64,000 nt of DNA from Tritrichomonas musculus (GCA_039105265.1 JAPFFF010000002.1:9610001-9674000); one strand, 5' to 3'. Counted from the stretch's first letter, positions 10,099 to 20,879 are shown. A program made the numbers and translations. The notes: generated by a model not told the origin, from the sequence alone.

Positions 10099-13000
10099 TT
10101 AAACTGATGATTTTTTAAATACGTAATCAAAACGATATCTAGTTCTTTCAACATTTTTTAATCCTTTAATTTCAAAATCATTTATTGTTGCAGCAACGCC
10201 GGCAGTTGTACCATCAATCGTTTTAGTTTCATTTTCATTAATTTCATTAACATAAACTTTATTATTTAAAATATCTATTCTAAAGTAATATACAAAACCC
10301 GTATCTGTTGTGTATATGGCTAAATATTCATCACTATGTTCTTCTTTAACAAAATTATATATTATTTGAACGGTAATATCATTATGAGTGTAATAAAAGA
10401 AAATATATTTACAAATATTATAAATTCCGAGGTTATCAACTTTTTCAGTGAATTCATTATAAAATTTTTGCCATGGATATTTTGGCTTAAGGTTTTCAAT
10501 TGTTGTTTTCAATATTTCATTTTCACTTTCAAGTTTTATTATTTTTTCATTTAATTCATTAAATTCATTACTAACATATTTAGCTGAAAGTAATTTATTA
10601 TCAGGGAATTCAGAAGGTTTTGAATTATAACCTAATTTATTTATTTCAATCTCACCTTCATAAATATACATGTCATTTATATTTGATATTGTGCCGGAAG
10701 TTGTAACATATAATGAATAATTAATTTCAGAACATGTATATTTCTTTTTAACGCCGTTGCTATGTGTTAATTCATATTTATATGTTCCAGTTATTACATT
10801 GACATTACTATTTTTCGTTAATGTTGCATCAATATAAAACTCATTTCTATTAAATATTTTATACCATTCACTAATACATAATATTTTTGTTGAATATTTA
10901 GTAAATGTAAATGGAACGTCAACAAATTCATAATTTAAAATATTGTTGTTTTTCGTTAATATTACATCATTACTATTATAACTTAAATCATCTTTATTTC
11001 GATAATTATTAGTAAGAGTTGTTAAATCTGTTTTCGACACATAATTATTTAATTCATAAGCCATTTCATCTTCATCAACGAACTTTTCATCAACTTGGGC
11101 AGTTGTATAATAATCATTTAAAGTATTTGTTAATGTTTCATTATTAACTAAATCGTCAGGAATTGTTGTTAATTCGCTCTTTAAAGCATAATTATTTAAT
11201 ATATTTGTTAATTGATTGTTATTTTTAAAGTTTGTGTTTAAATGTTCGTACGATGGATAAGCGTCTTTTACATATTGAATTGTTGCATAATTATTCGTTA
11301 AAACTTCATTGACTTCATCAACTGTTACAAATTCGTCATGAATTGCTTTTAACTCTTCTAACTGTTTTATTCTTTCATCTAACTCACGCACAGTTTCATT
11401 ATAAACTAAATCACTTATATCTCTATCGCTCTTTTTATATTTAACTGAGTTATTAGTAACTGTATAAACTACATTTGTTTGTTCATTGATATTAAACGTA
11501 GTCCAAGTGAGACAAGCTATATTTTCATTAATGATGTCAACACCTCCTTTATCTTTAACCCAATCATCTGATATTTTATCAGAGCCTACCAGAAGAGGAT
11601 CTTCATAAGGGCTAAATATGATTTTTAGATTATATGTGTTTGTTTGTTCATCAACAACAGAGTTGTCGGACACAAAGTGTTCATTAGAAGTAAAACTTAA
11701 CGTGAAATATAATTCTCCTAAATAAATAGGTTTATCAAAGGTGAACATCAATAAATTTTCAGATTGATCATCAGGCAATGTACAAGGATTTATTTCTAAT
11801 TCAACGAAATCAGAATGACGAACCATACCTAATATATCATTTTTATGAGCCACATTTGATAAATCATTGTTCATAATATCTAACTTGCTACAAACAACAC
11901 TGAATAAAGGTTTAAGTGAATCTCTGTAATACATACATACATCGTGAACTGTTGAATATGAAACAACCATGCATTGAGGATTATTTGCACTTTCTTCATT
12001 AGTACTTGCATATAAAGAACTGAATTTAGGTTTAACATGACTTGAATGAATCCAAGTTTTTAATTTTGCATATCCGTCACTATTAGTTTCATCTATGGAA
12101 TAAGTTTGTAATGAATTTTCGAATGGTACTGGTGTCAAATTTTCACTATAATCAACCGCTGCCATTTCTACTTCAGACGCTTCTGAAGTTGCTTCTGGTA
12201 ATCGTGTATAACCATTATTAATAAAGTTTCTTAACTTACCCATACCAATTGATATATAATTTCCAGCAAGTTCTAACGTATTACCAATCGACAACACCGA
12301 TGAAGCTACTGATAACACTAATGCAATATTTGTTTTAATATTAACTGAATTAACTTTACTTTCTAAATGAGTGACTCTATTCTTAACATCTGTCATTTCA
12401 ATATCTAAATTATCAACACGTTTCGTAATCTTATCGACATCATAAACGATTACGTCTTGAGTATTTGCCACTAAGTTTAAATCACTTCTCATTGTCGTTA
12501 TATTATCAGCTGTTATAATTTTTGAAGAAGTAATATTGTAATCAGTATATAAAGTAGTAGCAGCATTCGGGTTAGGGCTTACTGAATAAAACTGTTGATC
12601 AATAATATATTTAAATGGATTGGTCGTCGGATCCCAATTAACTTCTTCAATAGGTCTCAACATTTTTCGATCTAAATGAAGTGTAATATCTTTATTTCCA
12701 CTACTTATATTTGTTCCTTCAAATTTCGCTCCAAAATGTTGAATTGTGTTTTTAAGTGTTTTAACTTTAATGTAATAACATTGAGGTCCCGATGTATATT
12801 CTTCGAGTGGGTCATTAGTAATATAAATATCAAATATAAATTTATTTGTTAGTCCTCCTACGTTAATAAACATATGTAATTCTTTAATATGTTTAATATA
12901 ATTTTCAATTATCTGTTTTTTCAAAGAATCTCTTTTTCTTTCTACATTCACTGCTATATTAAATTGAGCGTGATAGTATCCACCTTCTAAATATTTATCA

Positions 13001-14850
13001 AATCTATTAGTGAAATCACCAAATCCAAGCATACTTTTTAATGAATTTAAACCCCCACGAGACACTTCAAATGTTTCATTATTGTCATATAAACCGTCAA
13101 ATGTTATTGTTGTTCGTTTATCGTTTATAATTTGTTTAAACACTTCCTTTTCATTACTTATATCAATTTTAAACCAATTCTGAATTATATAATCATTAAA
13201 ATCATTTTTCTCAATTGATATTACAGTATGACCTTGTTGGTCCCAGTGTTCAATCACATCAATAGCTTCTTCAGCTTTTGATTTGGCTTGAATGTTATTT
13301 CCTACCCATTTATCACCGTCCCATGTTAATAACCAAGTATTGTTAAAGCAAAATTCTTTAAAACAAAATTCCATACCTGTTGGTAAAGGATGATTATCAG
13401 GAATGTTGAAAGTCATGCTGTAATTATCGCCAGATTCATTAATAAATGATGGTTTATAAACGTATGCCACGTTTGATTCATGTAATTTTAAAGCATTCTT
13501 TGCAGTAATAATATCACATTTAATCTCGGGAATATTTGATTCTATCGTGTTCTGAGGTAATAAATACATTATCGATATATCTCCTTGTAAATAACATTTA
13601 AATAATTCAAGTGATGAAGCTTTATCTAAAGCAATAAATGGATTATCAGTCCATGGTGTTTCAACTTTATCAACAATATGAGATAATGGCTGAGGTGAAT
13701 GAATCGTTATCACAGGACAGTATAGCCTTTTATTTTCAACATAAATGAAAAATTCTTTTATAAATGCACCTGATTCATCAATAATTTCATCTCTTCTTAA
13801 TATAATTCTAAATATATTAGTCCTTTCATCAATATTTTTCAGTTTATTAATTGTGGATTCAGGAATATTCTTAATCGCCATTTTCTTACATTCAACTGAG
13901 TTATAAGTGTAGTCATCAGTATAAACGTCATCATTTTCGATATAATAGTATTCGTATCCCTCACGTTTTGTAAAATTGTTTTCTATTGGTTGTATATTAT
14001 TAATGTCAATTCCGTTTATTAAACCATTAACTTCTAAATCATAAGGCATATTCATTTTTCCGTAAACCGGTTTATTTTCGTCAAATGTTCGTTTGTATGG
14101 ATCGTTTACAACAGGAATTGTTAAATCTTTTATTAATTCACTCGGATCAATAATATCATATGTTTTTTCGTCACCTTGTGATTCGTCATTTGGTGGAGCC
14201 CATATTTTAGCTAATTCATTTGTCAACGGTATTTTTCCTTCTGTATAAACTTCTTCAACTTTCTTTAACGGATCTAATATCTGTTCTGGAGTTGTTGACC
14301 ATACTCTAGTACTGAAATTACTAAATGATTTCCATAATCTATTTATTTCAGTCAATAATACCGTCGTCACGTATCCATCAAGTTTATTAATTAATCCTTC
14401 AACTTTAACGACTTGATCATGAAGACCTCCTTCATCCATGCAATGACAGCTATTTATTCCATTTATAACACCTATCACGTCATTAACAGCTTTATTAATT
14501 TCATCCATATTCGAGCTTGTCCATCGCCATAATTCAAGTAATGCGTTTGATGAGTTTTGAATATTCTTCGTTACTTTATTTAATTTATTATCCACATATA
14601 TTAAACCATTAAATGTGATTAATGTTTTTAGTATTTCATTAATTCCTGATAACGCCACATCCCTTAAATAAGTTGGATCATTACCTCCTGTTGTAATGAG
14701 AGCATTAACTTCATCTTTATTATATAAACAATTGAAATATATATTTGACGACTCTCCGTCTTTAGTGAAACATATTTTATCGTCATCGATTTTTATAGAA
14801 TAACCTTTATCATTTAATTCTAACGTTTGAAATGATAATGGACTTAACAT
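10099..14850 (-). CDS. Polinton fibre-like protein, 1583 aa
   Basis: This is the longest gene of the element. About residues 800-836 form a coiled coil (DVKNRVTHLESKVNSVN) followed by a hydrophobic glycine/serine-rich segment (ALVLSVASSVLSIGNTLELA). The C-terminal third carries repeated modules of the style NNYALKSELTT, LNDYYTTAQVDEKF, LNNYVSKTDLTTL and NNYRNKDDLSY, a pattern familiar from trimeric tail-fibre shafts of phages and large viruses. Another heptad stretch (LNEKIIKLESENEILK) precedes a compact tip domain of about 110 residues. The sequence thus suggests an elongated, probably trimeric surface fibre; that is inference. It diverges from the probable minor capsid gene at 14869 with only 18 bp between the starts. 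Confidence 0.65.
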   Translation of the reverse strand: MLSPLSFQTLELNDKGYSIKIDDDKICFTKDGESSNIYFNCLYNKDEVNALITTGGNDPTYLRDVALSGINEILKTLITFNGLIYVDNKLNKVTKNIQNSSNALLELWRWTSSNMDEINKAVNDVIGVINGINSCHCMDEGGLHDQVVKVEGLINKLDGYVTTVLLTEINRLWKSFSNFSTRVWSTTPEQILDPLKKVEEVYTEGKIPLTNELAKIWAPPNDESQGDEKTYDIIDPSELIKDLTIPVVNDPYKRTFDENKPVYGKMNMPYDLEVNGLINGIDINNIQPIENNFTKREGYEYYYIENDDVYTDDYTYNSVECKKMAIKNIPESTINKLKNIDERTNIFRIILRRDEIIDESGAFIKEFFIYVENKRLYCPVITIHSPQPLSHIVDKVETPWTDNPFIALDKASSLELFKCYLQGDISIMYLLPQNTIESNIPEIKCDIITAKNALKLHESNVAYVYKPSFINESGDNYSMTFNIPDNHPLPTGMEFCFKEFCFNNTWLLTWDGDKWVGNNIQAKSKAEEAIDVIEHWDQQGHTVISIEKNDFNDYIIQNWFKIDISNEKEVFKQIINDKRTTITFDGLYDNNETFEVSRGGLNSLKSMLGFGDFTNRFDKYLEGGYYHAQFNIAVNVERKRDSLKKQIIENYIKHIKELHMFINVGGLTNKFIFDIYITNDPLEEYTSGPQCYYIKVKTLKNTIQHFGAKFEGTNISSGNKDITLHLDRKMLRPIEEVNWDPTTNPFKYIIDQQFYSVSPNPNAATTLYTDYNITSSKIITADNITTMRSDLNLVANTQDVIVYDVDKITKRVDNLDIEMTDVKNRVTHLESKVNSVNIKTNIALVLSVASSVLSIGNTLELAGNYISIGMGKLRNFINNGYTRLPEATSEASEVEMAAVDYSENLTPVPFENSLQTYSIDETNSDGYAKLKTWIHSSHVKPKFSSLYASTNEESANNPQCMVVSYSTVHDVCMYYRDSLKPLFSVVCSKLDIMNNDLSNVAHKNDILGMVRHSDFVELEINPCTLPDDQSENLLMFTFDKPIYLGELYFTLSFTSNEHFVSDNSVVDEQTNTYNLKIIFSPYEDPLLVGSDKISDDWVKDKGGVDIINENIACLTWTTFNINEQTNVVYTVTNNSVKYKKSDRDISDLVYNETVRELDERIKQLEELKAIHDEFVTVDEVNEVLTNNYATIQYVKDAYPSYEHLNTNFKNNNQLTNILNNYALKSELTTIPDDLVNNETLTNTLNDYYTTAQVDEKFVDEDEMAYELNNYVSKTDLTTLTNNYRNKDDLSYNSNDVILTKNNNILNYEFVDVPFTFTKYSTKILCISEWYKIFNRNEFYIDATLTKNSNVNVITGTYKYELTHSNGVKKKYTCSEINYSLYVTTSGTISNINDMYIYEGEIEINKLGYNSKPSEFPDNKLLSAKYVSNEFNELNEKIIKLESENEILKTTIENLKPKYPWQKFYNEFTEKVDNLGIYNICKYIFFYYTHNDITVQIIYNFVKEEHSDEYLAIYTTDTGFVYYFRIDILNNKVYVNEINENETKTIDGTTAGVAATINDFEIKGLKNVERTRYRFDYVFKKSSV

Positions 14851-14868
14851 TTTATTTAATATTAAAAA

Positions 14869-15636
14869 ATGTTATTATCAATTCAAAGCACAAAAGATAA
14901 AAGAAATGACACTGATGCCGAAGGGAATCAAAGATACAGTTATTCAAAAATAAGAGCAAATATTAACATACCTTGGGAATGTAAATATATTAAATATCAC
15001 ATATCATCGCTCAACACCAAAGCAAATATATTAATCACAACAAATACTGATAAAATAGTTATTGATTCTGATAAATTGAATTATGAAATTACATTCGACG
15101 ATAAGTATTCATTATCGGAAAAAGAAATGATGACTAAACTTGAAAAAGTTAAAGACGTTTTTCTGTCTAGGATTGAAAACAAAAAAATTGTTATAACTCC
15201 TGTAAAGAATTTTTCGTTCATTCAAATAACACATAGAGCACGTTTAGTTACTGGTTTAATAGATGCTCCATTAAATATAATATTTGAAACTGGCAATGAT
15301 TACATATTCGATATCCCGATTTTAGATTACGCAAATAAATTATATTTAATTTCAAAACAAGGTAAAGGGATAATTTCGAACATAGGTGAAAGAGAATATA
15401 ATCCTTCAGTAATCGGAAATGTTGATACTTTCATTAAAGATGGAGTTCCCGTTATCGTTAATTTTGAAACATTTGGGAAACCAATTAAAAATATAGTTAA
15501 CATTGATTCATTTAAAACTATTGAACTTGAATTAGTTGATTTCATGTATGAACCAATTATTTTAAATTCTCCGATGTTTGTAACAATGAAGATTAAACCA
15601 GTTAACACCCCACACGTAAGATTAAACGATGATTAA
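14869..15636 (+). CDS. Probable Polinton minor capsid (penton-like) protein, 255 aa
   Basis: The 255-residue protein is rich in predicted beta strands and has few charged runs, as expected for a single jelly roll. Its C-terminal stretch (ELELVDFMYEPIILNSP) has the alternating pattern seen near the end of Polinton minor capsid proteins. Size (usually about 250 aa) and presence in an element with a major capsid gene support the call, but I recognise no diagnostic motif. It is transcribed away from the fibre-like gene and converges with the gene at 15642, whose stop is only 5 bp beyond. Confidence 0.5.
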   Translation: MLLSIQSTKDKRNDTDAEGNQRYSYSKIRANINIPWECKYIKYHISSLNTKANILITTNTDKIVIDSDKLNYEITFDDKYSLSEKEMMTKLEKVKDVFLSRIENKKIVITPVKNFSFIQITHRARLVTGLIDAPLNIIFETGNDYIFDIPILDYANKLYLISKQGKGIISNIGEREYNPSVIGNVDTFIKDGVPVIVNFETFGKPIKNIVNIDSFKTIELELVDFMYEPIILNSPMFVTMKIKPVNTPHVRLNDD

Positions 15637-15641
15637 TAACA

Positions 15642-16094
15642 TTACTCCAGAATTTCAGGCGGTAATTCAGCTTCCTTAGCATCTTCATTAATGCTTTTCA
15701 ATATTTCTAATGCCTTACTTCGAATCTTTTGATATTTTTCAATTTCATCCATCAAGAATAATTTCTGAATTGAATATTTATAATATTTATGTTCTTCAAA
15801 TTCTTTAACCACAGGATCGATAATCATGTTTTGAGGATCTCTGCTTAATCGTCTATATTTGTTTTCTTTGACTAATAAATATAATTTATGTGTTTTAAAT
15901 AACTCCATTAATGATGATATATTAAATGTTTTCGTTTTACTTTCATTTTTGTTTTTCACAATTACTAATAAAGGTTTAACATTAATTCCGTAATCGCATG
16001 AGTAAAGTTTTATATCAATCGTTACTATTATTTCTGTAGGTTCGAAATCGACAGCATTTAGGATTGTTTCAACGAATTTGTTAATTGTTGGCAT
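15642..16094 (-). CDS. Polinton hypothetical protein, 150 aa
   Basis: A small protein of mixed alpha/beta character beginning MPTINKFVETILNAVDF and ending in a charged helix (KALEILKSINEDAKEAELP). No family is recognised. The start is set by a TAAATG context shared with most minus-strand genes of the element. It is separated by about 60 bp from the gene upstream. Confidence 0.55.
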   Translation of the reverse strand: MPTINKFVETILNAVDFEPTEIIVTIDIKLYSCDYGINVKPLLVIVKNKNESKTKTFNISSLMELFKTHKLYLLVKENKYRRLSRDPQNMIIDPVVKEFEEHKYYKYSIQKLFLMDEIEKYQKIRSKALEILKSINEDAKEAELPPEILE

Positions 16095-16155
16095 TTATTT
16101 ATTAGTTATAAAAAAATAAAATTATTTAAAAAAACTAGCTAAAATATTTTTTCAT

Positions 16156-16578
16156 TTATTTATATTTTTCGGATTCATAAGATTCAATATGATATAAAGC
16201 CATAACCAATTTCTCATATTTGCTTATCAATTCATTTTGTTTGATAAATCTATGATATATCGGTTCTTTTTTCATTTCTTTTTCCATTTTTTCAAACAAA
16301 TCCGATAAATCCAATAGTGCAGCTAATAACTTTTTCAGAACTTCATCAAGTCCTGCTGAGGTATTTACTAAACGCGATATGAGTCGTGAATTATCTGCAT
16401 AAGATGGTATGTTTATGAATTCACTAATATATTTGATAAATTTAAAGGTGAGTTGTTCATTATAATCGAAAAAGTGTACGGAATTTATGAGCAAATCTTC
16501 CCTAATATCACTAATATTAAGTTCTTTTTGATTGTTTCCTTCAGTCATTCTTTCTATAGAAATAAAAAATAAAATCAT
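16156..16578 (-). CDS. Polinton hypothetical helical protein, 140 aa
   Basis: A largely helical, acidic-then-basic protein with segments such as LKKLLAALLDLSDLFEKME. The frame opens at an ATG in a TTAAATG context; a second in-frame ATG ten codons on (MTEGNNQKEL) would remove an odd hydrophobic N-terminus and may be the real start. No family is recognised. It lies between PolB and another small unknown, so a replication or packaging accessory role is possible but unsupported. Confidence 0.5.
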   Translation of the reverse strand: MILFFISIERMTEGNNQKELNISDIREDLLINSVHFFDYNEQLTFKFIKYISEFINIPSYADNSRLISRLVNTSAGLDEVLKKLLAALLDLSDLFEKMEKEMKKEPIYHRFIKQNELISKYEKLVMALYHIESYESEKYK

Positions 16579-16605
16579 TTAAAAAAACTAGCTAAAATTA
16601 TTTTT

Positions 16606-19600
16606 CTAAAATTTCACTTTTCGAATGAATTGAGGTAAAGTGATTTGTTGAAATGTTTTAGTCTTTTTGAAGCAATTCATACCATCTTTCAAATCAAATT
16701 CAATTTCTTCTCCTTCATACATACGCTCATAAAGTTCTTCGATAGTGATTCCCATTCGTTTTGCTTTGTTAATGATACATTGTTTTGGCACGCCTTTCAT
16801 TCTCACATGATAGTCTTCATTTCCTTTTTCATCTACGAGAATGTCAAGATATGATTTCTTGCCTAAAGCAATGAGTTTTCGTGAATGAATCTCGCCGACT
16901 GCACCACTAAATGAATCAAAATCGCAATGGAATTGAGTCATATTTGAACCAATCAAATCTTTTCCATACTTCTCTTTATACATTTTGGATAACTTATCAA
17001 TATCACTTTCTTTTATGTGAATTGAATCAGTATCTGTGTAGTAAATGGCTATGTCATTCTGTTCAGCAGTACTTACGACTGAGTTCATGATATGCTTTGA
17101 CCAACTGAGGACAGAAGCACCGAATTGAGGAAGATTGAAATGTTTATTAATGGGTTTAATTTTCTTTACGTATGCTTTACTGATTCCGTTTTCGATAGTG
17201 ACTTCTTTTATAAAGTTATAGTTTCTATAAATGTAAGAAGTTAATTTATCACGTTTGACTAATTTAACCTCATCAACCATGGGCTTCAGTATCGATTTTC
17301 CATAAATGGAATTCAATAATAACTTAATCGTTTTTTCAAGCGGATTTTTCATCTTCTTATACTTCAACCGTAAGTTAAAGAGTTTGGTAACGAATTGATT
17401 AATGCGTTTATTAAATCCTTCATTGAAATATAATCCTCTAATGACCTCGTATTTGATTTCGTAGAATTCAATTAAATCTAATAAAGCGATTTTGTCGAGA
17501 AGGTAATTATTAACTGGTTCATTACCGAATAACTTACTACCTGCATTAGAAAGTTTAAACACTTGACCGAAAGCATATGGAACTGTAGATTTAGGTTTTA
17601 GTTCAGTTATATTAACTTCAACGAAGAATGTGTCATAAGCCATTAATTCATCTTTACTGATTCCATTAGGTACAATTTTAGGAATTCCTTTAGGGACTCC
17701 ATCCATGATACTCATAGCTGAAGGATATAAGCTCACAGCGTCGAAGTCTTGAATCCTTCCCTCGACATATTGTTTTTGATTATTTGCCGTCATCGTTCTA
17801 CCTCCGCTAACGCATCGTTGAATGAAGTTTTGAGGTTTACCAGAAAGTTTATAACATCCGTTAAAACATCCGTAAATTCGTGCGAAATCATAACCGAGGG
17901 CGGAAATGGAAATGAATTGATGAATGCCTAAAAACTCCTTTTTCGTTTCTTTAAACACTTCGTTTAAATCATTGTTGAATTTATCCATACCATCCATCAA
18001 AACAACGCAATCCTTCATACAATAGAAATATGCATACTTCATCAAATCTAACTCATCTCCTTTCAAAGCCTTTGCTAATTCAGCGTTACGTTTGATTTGT
18101 TCCTGATCCTTAGCTAAATCCTCCGCACTTTTGAGATCCTTATTCTCTTCACAGTACTGATCAAAAAACTCCTTAACAGTGACGAATCCTTTCTGACGGT
18201 TTGCTTTGGTGTAAATCTTATACGCCATGATTTCTTTATGAACTTTTAGGTTGAACATTGACGCGAAATCTACTAAAGCAGCAGGAATGAGTGACTTACT
18301 ATTTCTAAAAGTTAGTCGTTTCGCCCATGTTATTTCTTTCCCTTTTTTCATGTATGTCATTTTCTTTGTCATGATTATCTGCAATACTGTTCCAGATCGT
18401 TGTGTCACAGATGATTCCCATTCTTCGTCATTGATAAAGAAGCAAGCGTCATATTTAAGGTTGTGGAAATACGTCAAAGAATTGTGTTGGAGATAGTTTA
18501 ATAATTGACCAGATATATTCTCTCCCGTAAATTTACAACCCATCAATTTACCACATTCATTTTTATGACAAACACAGCATAAATAAGGGTCATGAGGGTT
18601 TACAGTGGTGTCTGTTTCAAAATCGGCGTAATATATTTTACTCCATTCCGTAATCTTTTTCGGTGTATCATCTTCTAACTCACAACATAATTCTTCATTA
18701 AATTCCAAATCAACGTAATCGTTTAAATGACTATCAAACTCACATGTCGATAAGATGTCTGATTCACATTGATTAATTGGTCGGAATAAATTAAGCTCAA
18801 ACATGGTTCTTAATACAGTTATTACGCATGACCTGAAAGGTTTAAATTCAGGATTACCGTTCTCGGAATTAATGCCGGTTATTAACTGTCGTCTTGATTG
18901 GGATAAATCACTAAATCGTTTATCTAAATCATTCATGTTCTTCAGGTAATAAATCGTTACCGGTAATGAATCGAAATGGAGCATGTAATGGTCTTTATAC
19001 AGGAGAAGTTTAACCATTCGTTTATATTCTTTCGCATTCTTAAGCTTCGTTGTATCGATAGTAGTTCTGTGTTGATGTCTCGATTTTCTCTCTTCATCAA
19101 TCCTCGTAACTTTGAAATGACATTTAAAAGCCTCAGCAATTTCTTTAATCTTTCTGTTTGGTAACGATCTGGTTTGAATGATTTCCCTCATCTTCTGAAT
19201 CTCATCCTCTGTAAATACTCCTGATTGAATGCAGGCGTAAACGAAACAACAATCGGTGTAATTGTTTGGATTCACTGAGTTGAAGATTTGAAGACATGAA
19301 AGATCGACTGATGATAAATTGATGTAGGGGAAGAATGAACCTTCAGGAGCTGCTCTAAAATCATCTGATAACTCAAATTCTTCGGGTATTACTTCATTCG
19401 TTTCAGAATCTCTGACCAATCCGGTGAAAGAAGTGTTTTTTCCTTTCTTTTCTTTGTTAATGAATACAATTTTGAATGAATCAGGTTGAAATGCATCCAT
19501 GACCATTGGGTTTGTGTCCGATGCTTCAGTATCGACGGTTATCTCGCCTAATATATGACCTATCATTGCTTTGACGTTGTTTGTGTTGTTGACAGTAAAC

Positions 19601-20265
19601 CAACGTTCACGACCATTTAATTCACGAGCTAATACCACAGGGTAAACGGAACCTTTTTGCGTTTTGTGAAGGTATTCGAGAACTTTAGTAAAAGCGAGTT
19701 GTTTTTCTCCATCATCACCGATATTAACTTCGAAACCAACTTTATTCTTTGCGTCAATCATCATCTTCTTCATTTCATTTTGGAATTCCTTTTTATCAGT
19801 GACTAGTTCTTCATAATGTTTTCTATCTGCTGATTTAGTATCTTCATAAATAGAATTGGTTTTAAATAAATCATTTACTGCCTCACGCTCACCAATAGCT
19901 TCATTTTTGATTCTTTGTTTGTATTCATTTCTTTGTTTTTGTTTTTGTTTGTATTCATTTTTCATTGATTTAATCGAATTGAATAATTCATCATCGGCTC
20001 TTCGAGCCTCAACGTCCCGTTCGGCTCGTTCAACTTTTCTTAATTGAGCACGTAAACGATTTTCACGTTCAGTGTTAATTTTGGTGATATATTGTTTGTA
20101 AGCTTGTTTGTATTGTTTAACAGTAGGATTAGTTAGTTTTAAATCATAACACATATCTTTAAGAACTTCTCTTAATTCATTAAGCTTTAAATCACTCATA
20201 TCATCGAATTCAGGTAACTTTAATATTTCACGTTTCGTTAGTTTTAACAACAGTTTACTATTCAT
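16606..20265 (-). CDS. POLB: Protein-primed family B DNA polymerase of Polinton, 1219 aa
   Basis: This enzyme copies the element using a protein primer. Exonuclease motifs are visible: ADFETDT (Exo I, about residue 545), YFHNLKYDA (Exo II) and YCMKDC (Exo III). Polymerase motifs follow: DFDAVSLYPSAM (A), LLLNSIYGKSI (B) and YYTDTDSIHI (C, about residue 1075). The N-terminal ~300 residues are highly charged and helical (ENRLRAQLRKVERAERDVEA) and could include the terminal-protein part. Between them, at about residues 330-460, NNYTDCCFVYACIQSG and KDHYMLHFD look like the Cys and His boxes of an OTU-like papain fold. The frame is whole, of the length usual for Polinton PolB. A GC-rich hairpin, ggctcttcgagcc, lies inside the coding region at 19996-20008. 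The start has an ATAAATG context. Confidence 0.93.
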   Translation of the reverse strand: MNSKLLLKLTKREILKLPEFDDMSDLKLNELREVLKDMCYDLKLTNPTVKQYKQAYKQYITKINTERENRLRAQLRKVERAERDVEARRADDELFNSIKSMKNEYKQKQKQRNEYKQRIKNEAIGEREAVNDLFKTNSIYEDTKSADRKHYEELVTDKKEFQNEMKKMMIDAKNKVGFEVNIGDDGEKQLAFTKVLEYLHKTQKGSVYPVVLARELNGRERWFTVNNTNNVKAMIGHILGEITVDTEASDTNPMVMDAFQPDSFKIVFINKEKKGKNTSFTGLVRDSETNEVIPEEFELSDDFRAAPEGSFFPYINLSSVDLSCLQIFNSVNPNNYTDCCFVYACIQSGVFTEDEIQKMREIIQTRSLPNRKIKEIAEAFKCHFKVTRIDEERKSRHQHRTTIDTTKLKNAKEYKRMVKLLLYKDHYMLHFDSLPVTIYYLKNMNDLDKRFSDLSQSRRQLITGINSENGNPEFKPFRSCVITVLRTMFELNLFRPINQCESDILSTCEFDSHLNDYVDLEFNEELCCELEDDTPKKITEWSKIYYADFETDTTVNPHDPYLCCVCHKNECGKLMGCKFTGENISGQLLNYLQHNSLTYFHNLKYDACFFINDEEWESSVTQRSGTVLQIIMTKKMTYMKKGKEITWAKRLTFRNSKSLIPAALVDFASMFNLKVHKEIMAYKIYTKANRQKGFVTVKEFFDQYCEENKDLKSAEDLAKDQEQIKRNAELAKALKGDELDLMKYAYFYCMKDCVVLMDGMDKFNNDLNEVFKETKKEFLGIHQFISISALGYDFARIYGCFNGCYKLSGKPQNFIQRCVSGGRTMTANNQKQYVEGRIQDFDAVSLYPSAMSIMDGVPKGIPKIVPNGISKDELMAYDTFFVEVNITELKPKSTVPYAFGQVFKLSNAGSKLFGNEPVNNYLLDKIALLDLIEFYEIKYEVIRGLYFNEGFNKRINQFVTKLFNLRLKYKKMKNPLEKTIKLLLNSIYGKSILKPMVDEVKLVKRDKLTSYIYRNYNFIKEVTIENGISKAYVKKIKPINKHFNLPQFGASVLSWSKHIMNSVVSTAEQNDIAIYYTDTDSIHIKESDIDKLSKMYKEKYGKDLIGSNMTQFHCDFDSFSGAVGEIHSRKLIALGKKSYLDILVDEKGNEDYHVRMKGVPKQCIINKAKRMGITIEELYERMYEGEEIEFDLKDGMNCFKKTKTFQQITLPQFIRKVKF
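19996..20021. repeat. Coding-embedded GC-rich hairpins in PolB
   Basis: ggctc-ttc-gagcc (19996-20008) is followed by aacg-tcc-cgtt (20011-20021). The first is identical to the motifs at 8935-8947 and 23006-23018. They encode part of a charged helix near the N-terminus of PolB, where insertions would be tolerated. Confidence 0.6.
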
Positions 20266-20351
20266 TTATTTATATAGCAATAAAAAAATAAAAAATAAAT
20301 TAAAAATAAATTTATTGAAATATTGAAAACGAACAGAAATAAATTTATTCA

Positions 20352-20879
20352 TCAATCAACAACATATTTTAAGTTAACGTGGTAGTTGTTAACTAGTTCG
20401 TTATACTCTTTATTGAAAACTTGTTTAAAATCAGTTACCACCACATTATCTTTAATAATTTTTATTGCTTCAATCTTTTTAATTGGTGAGACCCTAGCCG
20501 CGCAACACGAACAATCCTCATCAACTCTTATTTCAACATCTCCATCAGTCATAATTCGAATAATATTAACTAAATCCACTAAAGGAATAATAATAGTTTG
20601 TTTCGATATCAAATTTGAAATTAATGCCTTATCTTTATTCAAAAGAATTGAGGCATAAGTTTCTAAAATTAATGTTCTTACATCAGGTTCTAATACAGTT
20701 TCGGGTTGAATTACAACCTCACGTTCAGTAAATGTTGACGGTTCTGTTTTAACTTCAGCTGGATAAGGAGTTTGAACGTAAATGTTATTATTGAAGTTAT
20801 TATTTGATGAGGAGGCGGCGTTTGGTTCTAATGAGACATTAGCATTTACACCTATATTATGGTTTTTTCGTTTGATCAT
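20352..20879 (-). CDS. Polinton hypothetical protein, 175 aa
   Basis: The N-terminal third is low-complexity, rich in asparagine, serine, proline and glutamate; the remainder looks folded (RTLILETYASILLNKDKALI). A CSCCAAR cluster in the middle (VDEDCSCCAARVSP) hints at metal binding or disulphides. No family is recognised. The start lies in an AATAAATG context. Confidence 0.5.
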   Translation of the reverse strand: MIKRKNHNIGVNANVSLEPNAASSSNNNFNNNIYVQTPYPAEVKTEPSTFTEREVVIQPETVLEPDVRTLILETYASILLNKDKALISNLISKQTIIIPLVDLVNIIRIMTDGDVEIRVDEDCSCCAARVSPIKKIEAIKIIKDNVVVTDFKQVFNKEYNELVNNYHVNLKYVVD

